Assembly (NCBI GenBank): GCA_046329515.1
Contig: JAXLUM010000001.1
Span: 1,364,001-1,428,000, forward strand
Length of the DNA stretch: 64,000 nucleotides
From: Bog-950 sp046329515
Lineage (GTDB): Bacteria; Bacteroidota; Bacteroidia; Chitinophagales; LD1
Direction: 5' to 3'
Below, one piece after another: positions 8,907 through 17,887 of this stretch. A program made the translations under genes and the position numbers. Positions within the stretch are counted from its first letter, which is position 1, and each line of letters begins with the position of its first letter. The notes beneath the pieces were generated by a model that worked only from the letters and a program-made list of their open reading frames with translations, was not told the DNA's origin and ran no database searches.

Positions 8907-10964
8907 ATGAAAGTATTGCGCTATGTTGTAACCCTGCTGTTAAGTCTTATGGCTATAGGGCTTTTTGCCCAGGGTAATGATACTGTTCCCTACAAAATAG
9001 GGCATTATGATATTAAGAAGCAGGAGAAGGTATCGGTAGTTGCAGCCAAGCTTGGTGTTGACCCGCAGATAATAGTGCGCCTTAATAAACTGCGCAATGT
9101 GCAGCAGGACCTTGTGCCCGGCCAACGGGTTAAAATACCTGTTTACCCTAAAGGATATAAGTATACCCCTGAAACAGTAGTGGTGCATAAGGCACCGGAA
9201 TTAGACAGCGCAGCCATTAAGCTGTTATACGGCGAAGAAGCCAAGAAAACCGAGCCGGTAGTGTTGCCACCTTTAACCCCCGATGAAGCAAAGGGCAGGT
9301 TAGAGATGGTTGATGTAATGCTGGAGATGAACGAGGCTATGCTGCAGGGAGTTAAAGCAAGTATAGATACCCTAAACCTACCCGAAAGCGATAAACCCGT
9401 AGATGAGAAGAACATACAGGCATTGTTGCTAAAAATGAAACGAAGCCGCGACAAGGTATTATTAATGCCTTACCTTGAACATATACATGATAGCCTTGGG
9501 CAGGAAATGGTACTGTTGAAGAATGAAAAAACCATTCTGCAAAAAATACTGCAGCCTTCTGCTGCTGTAGGCCCTACTGATACAGTGTTAGCCATAATTG
9601 ATACGGCTGCTATGCAAGCCAATGTTGAACCGGTGGTTAATGAGACGGAACAAAAAGACACAGCGGATTTATTGGCGCTGAAAGAAGATGATGTGGTAAA
9701 GGATGATAACCGCCGCATTGAAGTTAAGCGTAACGAACAGAAGAAGAAGAAGTTTAAGGAGTACTACCCGCTGGATACGGTTATAATTTACGACATGGGC
9801 CCAACGGTAAGTGCGCGTAACTATAACAAGAACCCCGATATACAGGAAAAACGAAAGGGCCTTTGGGATACAGCACGTGCTGTTGACCCTGTAATTGATT
9901 CAGCTACACTTAAACGCCTGCAAACGCCTATACAAATGCCTGTGGACAGTAACACAGCAATGAAGATTAAAATACCTAACACACTGGACTCAGTAGTTAT
10001 TAAACCTATTAAGGTGCAGAAACAGGTAGAAGCAAAGGATACGGCCAAGGCACCACCCATTGTGGCAGTAGCGCCTACGGATACCATGCATAGTAAAGCA
10101 ATTGATACATTAACTGTAGCACATGTAGATACGAATGCAGCACCTGTTATAGACACTGTTAAGCATACTGAGGCTAAAGTTGAACATGTAAAGGTAGATA
10201 CTGTAAGCGCAACAACGGCAAAAGTGGATACGGTTGCCAAAGCCTCGGTGGTTAAGAAGTCGGCCCCCAGCGTAGCTGATATGGCCATGGCCTCGGCTGA
10301 TTCAGTTAAGCGCATTAAGGCTGAGTTTTTCTACAAGCGTGCGCAGCGCGCCATGGGTGAAAAGAATTTCAGAAATGCTGAACAATACCTAAAGAAAGCT
10401 GTTGAGTTATATCCAAGGCATTTTGATGCGTGGTTTGCTATGGCAGAAATGGATGATTTATTCGGTTCGCAGGGGACAGCTTTAAAAGAGTATAGAGTTT
10501 GCGAGAGCATAGATTCTACCCAGCCTAAATTGTATTATAACATTGGTAACATTTACCAGAAAATGAAGCGTAAAACGGATGCCTACAAGGCCTTTGACAG
10601 AGCTATTACGCTGAATCCGGAGTTTGTTTTAGCCCTAATGGCACGCGCCTCAATACTAAGCGACTGGAAAAATTACGATGCGGCTATATATGATTATGAC
10701 AGGGTGATACAAAATAACCGTACTTACCATTTTGCCTATAAGGCCCGCGGACAGGTTAAGTTGCTGAACCGCGATTTTAACTCGGCAGCTGATGACTTTA
10801 CCCGTTACCTGATATTTGAAGAAACGGACCCTTCAGCCTATTACTACCGGGGTCTGGCTAAAATTGGTATGAACGATTTACTGGAAGGTTGCCTTGACCT
10901 TTCAAAAGCAGCCGATATGGGCTATGTAGCCGCGCAAAAGGCTATTAAGAAAACCTGTGAATAG
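8907..10964 (+). CDS. secreted LysM and TPR repeat protein
   Basis: A 685-residue envelope protein starting at the ATG at 8907; an in-frame TTG lies two codons upstream. A signal peptide (MKVLRYVVTLLLSLMAIGLFAQ) precedes one LysM domain (about residues 28-80, YDIKKQEKVSVVAAKLGV...LVPGQRVKIP), which normally binds peptidoglycan. Residues about 90-460 are a long, low-complexity, charged and Ala/Val/Thr/Asp-rich linker. The C-terminal 220 residues contain several TPR-type helical pairs (AEQYLKKAVELYPRHFDAWFAMAEM, TDAYKAFDRAITLNPEFVLALMARA and so on), a protein-binding scaffold. It may anchor an envelope complex to the cell wall. The partner is unknown. Confidence 0.8.
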   Translation: MKVLRYVVTLLLSLMAIGLFAQGNDTVPYKIGHYDIKKQEKVSVVAAKLGVDPQIIVRLNKLRNVQQDLVPGQRVKIPVYPKGYKYTPETVVVHKAPELDSAAIKLLYGEEAKKTEPVVLPPLTPDEAKGRLEMVDVMLEMNEAMLQGVKASIDTLNLPESDKPVDEKNIQALLLKMKRSRDKVLLMPYLEHIHDSLGQEMVLLKNEKTILQKILQPSAAVGPTDTVLAIIDTAAMQANVEPVVNETEQKDTADLLALKEDDVVKDDNRRIEVKRNEQKKKKFKEYYPLDTVIIYDMGPTVSARNYNKNPDIQEKRKGLWDTARAVDPVIDSATLKRLQTPIQMPVDSNTAMKIKIPNTLDSVVIKPIKVQKQVEAKDTAKAPPIVAVAPTDTMHSKAIDTLTVAHVDTNAAPVIDTVKHTEAKVEHVKVDTVSATTAKVDTVAKASVVKKSAPSVADMAMASADSVKRIKAEFFYKRAQRAMGEKNFRNAEQYLKKAVELYPRHFDAWFAMAEMDDLFGSQGTALKEYRVCESIDSTQPKLYYNIGNIYQKMKRKTDAYKAFDRAITLNPEFVLALMARASILSDWKNYDAAIYDYDRVIQNNRTYHFAYKARGQVKLLNRDFNSAADDFTRYLIFEETDPSAYYYRGLAKIGMNDLLEGCLDLSKAADMGYVAAQKAIKKTCE

Positions 10965-11030
10965 TTTTTAATAAATGCCCTTTCTGCAATATGCATGGGG
11001 GTATTTCGTCAATTACAATACTAGTGCGGT

Positions 11031-11519
11031 ATGAGCAGTGTATATGATTTTAGCGCCCGTGATTTAGGCGGCAAAGAAGTAAAACTGGCAAATTATAAAG
11101 GCAAGGTGTTGCTTATTGTAAATATTGCCTCGCAATGCGGTTTAACGCCGCAATTGGATGGGTTACAGAAGCTGTATGAAACCTACAGGGAACGCGGGTT
11201 TGAAATACTGGCTTTCCCCAGCAATGATTTTATGCAGGAGCCTAAGGAAGGGGAGCGGATAAGTGAATTTTGTAAGGTTAATTATGGTGTTACGTTTAAG
11301 GTATTTGCCAAAGGGCCGGTAAAGGGAGCGGAAGCCCCTGATTTATACCGGTTTTTGGCAGAAGAAACAGGCAATTTTTTGCGAAAAGGCTACCCTATGT
11401 GGAACTTCCATAAGTATTTGATTAACAAGAAAGGAGAGGTGGTAAACTGGTATAACCCATGGAAGAAGCCGGAAAGCGACAAAATTGCCGCTGATATTGA
11501 AAAATGTCTGGCGGGATAG
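11031..11519 (+). CDS. glutathione peroxidase family protein
   Basis: A 162-residue thiol peroxidase of the GPX family, reducing peroxides with glutathione or, in most bacteria, thioredoxin. The catalytic Cys is in IVNIASQCGLTPQ and the WNF motif supplies Trp and Asn (PMWNFHKYL). The second family motif, usually F-P-C-N-Q-F, reads FPSNDF, so the Gln of the catalytic tetrad is replaced by Asp. There is no signal peptide, so it is cytosolic. Thioredoxin is the next gene downstream, a plausible reductant, although trxA has its own promoter. Confidence 0.88.
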   Translation: MSSVYDFSARDLGGKEVKLANYKGKVLLIVNIASQCGLTPQLDGLQKLYETYRERGFEILAFPSNDFMQEPKEGERISEFCKVNYGVTFKVFAKGPVKGAEAPDLYRFLAEETGNFLRKGYPMWNFHKYLINKKGEVVNWYNPWKKPESDKIAADIEKCLAG

Positions 11520-11568
11520 GCTGTGGAAAATAACAAAATGGCAAGGCACGCAAATTGCTAAAGAGCAT

Positions 11569-11576
11569 TACCTTTG
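11569..11576 (+). promoter_or_regulatory. -7 box of trxA
   Basis: TACCTTTG is a full match to TAnnTTTG, 44 bp before the trxA ATG. No -33 TTG at 19-21 bp spacing is apparent. Confidence 0.5.
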
Positions 11577-11620
11577 CGTTTCTTACTTAGAAGGATTCTA
11601 AATTTTAAAACATAAACAGT

Positions 11621-11941
11621 ATGGCAGTTCAAATTACAGACAGCAATTTCAAAACCGAGGTGCTGGATAGCAACAAGGTAGTTCTTATAGATTTTTGGGC
11701 AGAATGGTGTGGACCTTGTAAGGCCATAGGCCCTATGATTGAAGAAATTTCAAAAGAATACGAAGGTAAGGCGGTTGTAGGTAAGGTTGACGTTGACAAC
11801 AACCCTGAAACTGCTATGAAGTACGGCATTCGTAACATACCTACGTTGTTGTTTATTAAAAACGGACAGGTGGTAGATAAGCAAGTGGGTGCTGTGCCTA
11901 AGGCAAATCTGGTTGCTTTATTGAACAAGCACCTTTCGTAA
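11621..11941 (+). CDS. trxA: thioredoxin
   Basis: A 106-residue classical thioredoxin, the general cytosolic disulfide reductant. The active site WAEWCGPCK is intact, as are the cis-Pro (NIPTLLF) and the buried Asp of VLIDFWA. No signal peptide is present. It is flanked by a -7 box and a strong terminator, so it is probably transcribed alone. Confidence 0.96.
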   Translation: MAVQITDSNFKTEVLDSNKVVLIDFWAEWCGPCKAIGPMIEEISKEYEGKAVVGKVDVDNNPETAMKYGIRNIPTLLFIKNGQVVDKQVGAVPKANLVALLNKHLS

Positions 11942-11964
11942 TTGATAATCGAAATCTTATTCTT

Positions 11965-12000
11965 GTAGGGGCAATTAGTTAATTGCCCCTACGTTTTTTT
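11965..12000 (+). terminator. trxA terminator
   Basis: A perfect 12-bp stem GTAGGGGCAATT / AATTGCCCCTAC (11965-11976 with 11981-11992) is followed by GTTTTTTT. Confidence 0.9.
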
Positions 12001-12021
12001 AGGGATATTAGATAAAATAAT

Positions 12022-12077
12022 TTGTCACCTTGAGCTTGTCGAAAGGTGCAGTCTTCGACAGGCTCAGACTGACAAGG
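12022..12077. repeat. imperfect inverted repeat of the TTGTCA...TTGTCGAA type
   Basis: The left arm (12022-12046) and right arm (12053-12077) are imperfect reverse complements sharing TTGTCA, TGAGC and TGTCGAA. The sequence resembles dispersed intergenic palindromes common in Bacteroidota genomes. It lies between the trxA terminator and the DUF58 gene. Confidence 0.7.
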
Positions 12078-12110
12078 TCTTCGTGCCGATGGGAGAGAAA
12101 AGGATTTTAA

Positions 12111-13037
12111 ATGGCAAACGAATTAGAGCAACAACATTTTCCGGAAATAGAGAACCTGGAGTTATTGGCCAGGCAGGTGGTGGAAGGCTTTATTATCGGC
12201 TTACACAAGTCGCCCTTTCATGGTTTTTCGGTTGAGTTTGCTGAACACCGTTTATACAACCCCGGTGAAAGCATGCGTCACCTTGATTGGAAGGTATATG
12301 CGCGCACCGGCAAAATGTTTGTAAAGCGTTTTGAAGAGGAAACCAACCTGCGTTGCCAGATAGTTATTGATGCTTCTTCTTCCATGTATTTTCCGAAAGA
12401 TGCGGACGCTAAAACCAATAAACTACGCTTCTCTATTCTTTCTGCTGCTGCATTGGTTAACCTATTAAAACGCCAGCGCGATGCTGCCGGCCTAAGCATA
12501 TTTACCGATAAGGTTTTAATAAACACCGGCGCTAAAAGCAGTACCAAGCATTTACAAATGCTGTATGCGCATTTAGAGGGATTAATGAAGCAATCTCCGT
12601 TGAACGTGAAAACAGATGCCGCCGCCAGCCTGCATGAAATTGCCGATACAGTGCATAAGCGCAGCATGATTATCATCTTCAGCGATATGTTTGACAACAT
12701 TGATAGCCGTAGCGCTGATAATTTGTTTGCGGCCTTACAACACCTTAAATACAATAAGCATGAGGTAATCCTGTTTCACGTAGTGGATAAGAGCAAGGAA
12801 TTGGATTTTGAATTTGAGAACCGCCCTTACCAGTTTATAGATATGGAAACAGGGGAGAAGGTGAAACTGCACAGCAACCAGGTAAAAGATTTTTATGTGC
12901 AGCAAATGAAAAAGTTTGAGCACGATTTAAAGCTGCGTTGCGGCCAATACCAAATTGATTTTGTGGAAGCGGATATAAATAATGATTTCCGGCAGGTATT
13001 GCTTCCGTTTCTTACAAAGCGAACGAAGATGTTATAA
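12111..13037 (+). CDS. DUF58 protein (MoxR-associated, vWA-like)
   Basis: A 308-residue DUF58 protein. The signature block YNPGESMRHLDWKVYARTGK and FEEETNLR is followed by a von Willebrand A-like fold, with a MIDAS-type DASSSM in QIVIDASSSMYF and MIIIFSDMFD. Such proteins usually pair with a MoxR AAA+ ATPase and vWA membrane proteins (the Bat system), but no moxR is adjacent here. There is no membrane segment. The start follows an AAAAGGA stretch that may aid ribosome binding. Confidence 0.9.
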   Translation: MANELEQQHFPEIENLELLARQVVEGFIIGLHKSPFHGFSVEFAEHRLYNPGESMRHLDWKVYARTGKMFVKRFEEETNLRCQIVIDASSSMYFPKDADAKTNKLRFSILSAAALVNLLKRQRDAAGLSIFTDKVLINTGAKSSTKHLQMLYAHLEGLMKQSPLNVKTDAAASLHEIADTVHKRSMIIIFSDMFDNIDSRSADNLFAALQHLKYNKHEVILFHVVDKSKELDFEFENRPYQFIDMETGEKVKLHSNQVKDFYVQQMKKFEHDLKLRCGQYQIDFVEADINNDFRQVLLPFLTKRTKML

Positions 13038-13042
13038 AACAG

Positions 13043-13070
13043 AAAGGCCCCTTACGGGGCCTTTTCTTTT
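13043..13070. terminator. terminator between DUF58 and DUF4382 genes
   Basis: The hairpin AAAGGCCCC / GGGGCCTTT (13043-13051 with 13056-13064) is followed by TCTTTTC on the plus strand. The genes converge, so it may serve both. Confidence 0.85.
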
Positions 13071-13084
13071 CGTTGTGTATTACT

Positions 13085-13879
13085 TTAAAGGTTTAGCAAA
13101 CCTGCATCGGTAGTATGGTTAGCGGTTACTATAATGCCGGGAATTACTAAATCATTAGTAGTAGAAATAATAGGGTCAACCACCAGACTGTAGGTTCCAA
13201 CGGGTACACCCTGTAAAAGGAATTGACCGCCTAAACCTGCAGTGGTGCCAATTGTATCAGAATCTGAAACGATATAAATATTGGCAAATATGGCGGGGCT
13301 TATAACACCCGAAATAGCGCCTGTTGCTGAGGTGGAAGATACCACTATGGCATGTATAACAGGTTTTAAATGATAATCGCCATTGCCGGTTTGGTGTATA
13401 GAAGCACCGGCATTAAAGTCTAACAGTACCTGTGTGGTTTGGCCTGTTTGCACTTCGTGATGCACATTTATTTTCAAACCACTTTCGGAACCGCTGGGTA
13501 TGGTTAAGGGGTAGCTTTGTCCATCTACCACCACACTGTTACTGCTACCCAGTATTAAACATATTTGCGAAATGTCGCCGGAAGGAATATCAGATGTAGC
13601 AAGTACGGTATCTGTTCCGTTTGTAAGTTCAAGCAGGTTGTAAATGCCGGTGTGTACATTGTTCATGGTAACCCAACCGTGCACATCGCTATGTACTTCG
13701 GCGCCAATTACATCAATATATACAGCATCGTAAGCGCCGGGGGCGTCGGTCATTCGTAGTTCCACTTTGCCCTGGTTTGTTGTATTGTTATTATCTTTTT
13801 TGCAACTATGTAGCATAGCCATTGTAAACAGCGCCATTATAGTTCCACTCATTATCAGCAGCAGTTTTCCCGTTTTCAT
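13085..13879 (-). CDS. DUF4382 lipoprotein with carboxypeptidase-regulatory-like C-terminus
   Basis: A 264-residue predicted lipoprotein. The signal peptide ends in a lipobox-like L-H-S-C followed by KKDNNN. The DUF4382 core is recognisable (VELRMTDAPGAYDAVYIDVIGAEVH, then a GIYNLLELTNG stretch). The last 70 residues (ISGVISPAI...VPVGTYSLVVDP) look like a small carboxypeptidase-regulatory or transthyretin-like beta domain. DUF4382 has no established activity. The ATG at 13879 is preferred over a GTG two codons earlier. Confidence 0.82.
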   Translation of the reverse strand: MKTGKLLLIMSGTIMALFTMAMLHSCKKDNNNTTNQGKVELRMTDAPGAYDAVYIDVIGAEVHSDVHGWVTMNNVHTGIYNLLELTNGTDTVLATSDIPSGDISQICLILGSSNSVVVDGQSYPLTIPSGSESGLKINVHHEVQTGQTTQVLLDFNAGASIHQTGNGDYHLKPVIHAIVVSSTSATGAISGVISPAIFANIYIVSDSDTIGTTAGLGGQFLLQGVPVGTYSLVVDPIISTTNDLVIPGIIVTANHTTDAGLLNL

Positions 13880-14186
13880 AATCACGTGTTTTGTTTATAA
13901 AAACTGCTATAAAAAGACTGTGCCACGGTGTTTCATGAACAGCTTAGAAAACCTAAATGCTGCAGGCTATCAATTGGTTAGGGGGAGATTTCCGGGTTGT
14001 TTCACAAAATAAGGTCAGGGCGAAGGAGAGGCGGAGGCACGGAATCTCAGTTAAACGAGATATTGAATCAATCCCGACTATTCGGGACAGTATGACGAAA
14101 GCGGGCGAAGCCAGGCCAGCGGTTGTTAAACCCGTACACTAGTGCAGCGGTTTACTACCTGCCCCTGTTGAGGCAGACTATAAATA
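13880..14186. other. non-coding stretch between DUF4382 and secDF genes
   Basis: No convincing gene is seen. It contains two small inverted repeats, ATCTC/GAGAT (14044-14048 with 14057-14061) and TCCCGA/TCGGGA (14072-14077 with 14082-14087), which look like remnants of a dispersed intergenic repeat. The DUF4382 promoter should be in the left part, but no clear -7 box was found. Short open frames here lack codon bias or family signatures. Confidence 0.5.
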
Positions 14187-14214
14187 AAAACGGCCCCGTT
14201 TTGCGGAGCCGTTT
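14187..14214 (-). terminator. secDF terminator
   Basis: On the minus strand the stem AAACGGCTCCG / CGGGGCCGTTT, with one mismatch, is followed by a T-run, 20-47 bp after the secDF stop. Confidence 0.8.
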
Positions 14215-14233
14215 CTTTATTCGTTATGTGTGA

Positions 14234-17200
14234 TTACTCTTTGGCTTTGTTCTTTCTGCCTGCAATGTCAACCATTATTGGCGATGCAATGAAGATTGAT
14301 GAGTACGTACCTACCAATAAACCGATGATTAATGCAAATGAGAAACCACGGATTGGCGTGCCACCGAACAGGAACAATATTAAGGATACCAGGAACACGG
14401 TAACTACCGTCATAATGGTTCTGCTTAATGTTGAATTGATTGAATCGTTGGTGTTTTGCGTAAGTGTGCGTGTTGGGTGCAGGTTAACGTATTCACGAAT
14501 CCTGTCAAACACCACCACGGTATCGTTTACTGAGTAACCAATCAGCGTTAATACCGCCGCAACAATGTTCTGGTCAATTTCTAACGAGAACGGCATAACG
14601 TGACGGAACAATGAGAAGATACCCAGGATAAGAACAGGATCGTGGATAAGGGCCACAACAGCGCCTGCAGCATATTCTAACTTACGGAAACGAACGAAGA
14701 TGTAAAGGAATATACCACCTACACCGAATAAGATAGCCCATAAGGCACTCTTACGAATATCATCGGCAATAGAGGCTTCAATTTTAACTGAGCTCTTTAC
14801 ATTCTTTGTTCTGAAGGTTTCCAGTGAAGGCTGCTGGGTGTAAACACCTTTTAAGCCTTCGTAAACTTTAGCCTCAACGGTGCTATCAATTTCCGGACCT
14901 TGCTTATCAATAAGGTAAGGCGTTGTTATTGAAACCTGGTTGTTGCTACCGTAGGTTTTTACCTGAGGAGCGCTGCCCAGAGGGCCTTCCAGCACTTTAG
15001 ATATCTGTTCAACAGTAACATCTTTATCGAACTGCACTACGTAGCTGCGGCCACCTTTGAAATCAACACCGAAGTCGAATCCATAGAAAACCATTGATGC
15101 AAAAGATACTACAAAAAGGATTGACGAAACGGTGTAAGAGATTTTGCGCTTACCAATGAAATCGAAGTTGATGTGCTTAAACAGGTTCATAGTAAAGCTA
15201 TTGCCGAAGGTGATGTTCCAGTTACGGGCAAAAGCAAAATCAAACATCAGGCGCGATACCAATACTGCGGTAAACATTGAAGTTAACAGACCGATGAAGA
15301 GGGTAAAGCCGAAGCCGTAGATAGGACCAAGACCAAACACCATCAACACTATAGCAGCAACCATGGTAGTTAAGTTACCGTCCACAATGGCGCTGTAAGA
15401 GTGCTGGTAACCTTCATCAACAGCAAGGCGCAGGCCTTTGCCGCGCAGCACTTCTTCGCGCACGCGCTCGTTAATAATTACGTTGGCATCCACCGCCATG
15501 GCTAGCGTTAAGATGATACCCGCCATTGCAGGAAGGGTAAATGCAGCGCCGAAAGAAATTAGCGCACAAACCAGTATAAACAGGTTTAACAGCATGGCTA
15601 TGTTGGCAATAATGCCTGAGCTGCTGTAGTAAGCAACCATGAACAGGAACACCAGCAATAAGCCAATGCCTAATGATAACAGACCTGCCTTAATAGAAGC
15701 TTTACCTAATGAAGGACCAACAACCTGCTCTTCAATGATTACGGTTTTAGCTTCCAACTTACCGCTCTTAAGAATGTTAGCTAAGTCAGTAGCATCTTCA
15801 ATACCATCCATACCGGTAATTTGGGTGTTGCCACCGGCAATTTTACCCTGAACAGTTGGTGCAGTTAATACGCGGTTATCTAACACAATAGCTACAGAGC
15901 CTTTGTATTTTTTACCCTGGAAGGTTTTTTCAACGGCAGCGCCGGTCATTTTCTCCCACTTATCAGCACCAAAAGAATTCATGCGCAGGTTAACTGAGAA
16001 TGTACCTGACATAGCATCGTGGTCCTGGTAAGCATCAGTAATTACTTTACCGGTTAGTGGCGCTTCAGGGCTTGCTGTGTTTATTTTAATAGCATATAAG
16101 TCGTAGAAACGGTCGTCTCTGCGGTCAGCCTTCATGCTCCACAGTAAGCGGCAATCGCGTGGGAATTGGGCCTTAACGGCAGGTTGTGCTAAAATGCGGT
16201 TAACGGCAGCAGTATCCTTACCTAAAGCTACACCCACCATTGGGCCTTGTTGTAATACGCCCTGGTTATCGGCATTAATTTGTAATACCTGAATAAGCGG
16301 GCTAACCTGGCTCTTTTCAGTAGTATCAGGTGTAGCGGCAGTAGCAGCAGAATCAACAGCAGGGGTTACGGCAGCGCCGGTAGAATCAACTGTGGCAGTT
16401 GAGTCAACAACCGCAGCAACAGGTTCTTCTTTTTTGCTGTTTAACAGCTTAGCGGCTTCAATAGCGCCACGTAAGCTTGGCTCTAATTCGCGCAGGTCGT
16501 AGGTGTCCCAAAATTCTAACTGTGCAGTAGATTCTAATAGTTTACGAACACGGGTAGGGTCTTCAACGCCCGGTAATTCCAATATAATACGGCCGGTGTT
16601 TTTCTGTAATGAGATGTTAGGAGATGCAACACCGAATTGGTCAATACGTGTTTTTAATACTTTGAAGGTTTGCTCAATAGCAGCATCAAAATCACCACGC
16701 AGGGCCTTTACAACTTCAGCGTTGGTTGAGTTGAAGGTTAATTTACCCTGGTAGTTTTCCTGGTTGGCGAATATCATTGCCAGTTTACCGTTAGGCGCTA
16801 ACTTCTCATATTCCTGTTGGAAGATGGTAAGGAAGTCAGACTGGTTATTAGACTGAGCAGCTTTAGCGTTAGCCAATGCTTTTTTGAATGTAGCATCCTG
16901 TGCACCTGAACCAGCTAAACGACGCAATACGTCATCTTCAGCAATTTCAAGTGTAAGGCTCATACCGCCTTTTAAGTCCAAACCAAGTTTAAGCGCATTG
17001 TCGCGGCAAAAACGGTAGTTCAAAAAGTCCATACCTGCAATTGGCTTGCTTGATACAGAATCTAAATAATAGCGGCGCCATCCTGTTTTGAGTTGCTCAA
17101 AAGAGTCTTCGGCGGCTATTTTGGCTTCAGCAGAAAGTGAAGGGTCAACATTCACCTGAACGCGTTGTGTAGCGAAGGTGTCAGCTTTTCTCTCAACATT

Positions 17201-17290
17201 GCGTGCCAAGAAGGTAAATGACAATTGAATAAGGCAAACAATAACCAAAATGATAGTGAAAGCCCGGATAATTCCTTTGAGGTTCTGCAT
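14234..17290 (-). CDS. secDF: protein translocase SecDF fusion
   Basis: A 1018-residue fusion of SecD and SecF, the proton-driven subunits that help SecYEG release exported proteins on the periplasmic side. An N-terminal membrane segment (about 8-30) is followed by the SecD periplasmic domain (LGLDLKGGMSLTLEIAEDDVL; TRIDQFGVASPNI), a five-helix membrane bundle (about 555-705), then SecF with its FGVDFKGGRSYVVQF motif (about 745) and a second bundle ending VGTYSSIFIASP. An Ala/Val/Ser/Thr/Asp-rich low-complexity insert lies at about 290-335 in the SecD part. Fused SecDF is usual in Bacteroidota, where it supports heavy export including T9SS cargo. Confidence 0.96.
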   Translation of the reverse strand: MQNLKGIIRAFTIILVIVCLIQLSFTFLARNVERKADTFATQRVQVNVDPSLSAEAKIAAEDSFEQLKTGWRRYYLDSVSSKPIAGMDFLNYRFCRDNALKLGLDLKGGMSLTLEIAEDDVLRRLAGSGAQDATFKKALANAKAAQSNNQSDFLTIFQQEYEKLAPNGKLAMIFANQENYQGKLTFNSTNAEVVKALRGDFDAAIEQTFKVLKTRIDQFGVASPNISLQKNTGRIILELPGVEDPTRVRKLLESTAQLEFWDTYDLRELEPSLRGAIEAAKLLNSKKEEPVAAVVDSTATVDSTGAAVTPAVDSAATAATPDTTEKSQVSPLIQVLQINADNQGVLQQGPMVGVALGKDTAAVNRILAQPAVKAQFPRDCRLLWSMKADRRDDRFYDLYAIKINTASPEAPLTGKVITDAYQDHDAMSGTFSVNLRMNSFGADKWEKMTGAAVEKTFQGKKYKGSVAIVLDNRVLTAPTVQGKIAGGNTQITGMDGIEDATDLANILKSGKLEAKTVIIEEQVVGPSLGKASIKAGLLSLGIGLLLVFLFMVAYYSSSGIIANIAMLLNLFILVCALISFGAAFTLPAMAGIILTLAMAVDANVIINERVREEVLRGKGLRLAVDEGYQHSYSAIVDGNLTTMVAAIVLMVFGLGPIYGFGFTLFIGLLTSMFTAVLVSRLMFDFAFARNWNITFGNSFTMNLFKHINFDFIGKRKISYTVSSILFVVSFASMVFYGFDFGVDFKGGRSYVVQFDKDVTVEQISKVLEGPLGSAPQVKTYGSNNQVSITTPYLIDKQGPEIDSTVEAKVYEGLKGVYTQQPSLETFRTKNVKSSVKIEASIADDIRKSALWAILFGVGGIFLYIFVRFRKLEYAAGAVVALIHDPVLILGIFSLFRHVMPFSLEIDQNIVAAVLTLIGYSVNDTVVVFDRIREYVNLHPTRTLTQNTNDSINSTLSRTIMTVVTVFLVSLILFLFGGTPIRGFSFALIIGLLVGTYSSIFIASPIMVDIAGRKNKAKE

Positions 17291-17323
17291 CTGAAAACGT
17301 ATTTATTCAAAAATTTGGAAGCG

Positions 17324-17331
17324 CAAATATA
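17324..17331 (-). promoter_or_regulatory. -7 box of secDF
   Basis: On the minus strand TATATTTG is a full match to TAnnTTTG, 33 bp before the secDF ATG. Confidence 0.5.
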
Positions 17332-17440
17332 GAAGAATGGGGTAAAAATGAAAGGTTTGGCTATATTATAGTATTTGAGGGCATTTCTGTGATTATGAGG
17401 CAATAAGAAATGAAGACTTTTACCTATCAGGCTTTTGGGC

Positions 17441-17887
17441 CTATTTGCACTGTTTTAGTTGGGTTTTTACCCATTCGGAGTTTATCCGGCGGTCGCTTTT
17501 AAGCAGGTCGCGGCTTATGTAGTTAATAACATTGGCCATTTGCACCTCATCCAACTCAATACCATACATATTTTGCTCGTAGGGAGTGCCATTAACCGTT
17601 ATTTGCCGTGTTATACCGTTCTGTAGCCAGCAGGGTATAGAATCGAAGTTTTGCAGGGCAAAATCGGCCTCCATAAGTGGGGGGACCAATACTTTTATGC
17701 CTTCTCCATCCTTACCGTGGCACATGGCGCATTTGCTTTCGTAAACGCTTTTGCCCGGGTGCTGTATGCTGCCGTGGGTTATAATATTGGCTACAAACAC
17801 AGCTATAATCAATACAATGAAAAAGGGTGCCAGAAACTTAATAATATTCATGCTGCGCGGGGGGGCAGCGGGGGTATCATTTTTCAT
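17441..17887 (-). CDS. membrane-anchored mono-heme cytochrome c
   Basis: A 148-residue c-type cytochrome facing the periplasm. An N-terminal membrane anchor (about residues 14-38) is followed by one heme-binding CxxCH (SKCAMCHGKDGEG) and a C-terminal helix (VQMANVINYISRDLL) typical of cytochrome c class I. The axial Met is probably that of QNMYGIEL. The gene starts 11 bp inside the end of the SCO1 gene, so the two are coupled; a later ATG at 17851 would shorten the overlap to none. It probably shuttles electrons to a terminal oxidase assembled with SCO1. Confidence 0.88.
   Translation of the reverse strand: MKNDTPAAPPRSMNIIKFLAPFFIVLIIAVFVANIITHGSIQHPGKSVYESKCAMCHGKDGEGIKVLVPPLMEADFALQNFDSIPCWLQNGITRQITVNGTPYEQNMYGIELDEVQMANVINYISRDLLKSDRRINSEWVKTQLKQCK

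Noticed and set aside
13957..14142. Small open frame in the gap between DUF4382 and secDF genes
   Set aside because: It overlaps inverted repeats, has no family resemblance and no credible start signal.
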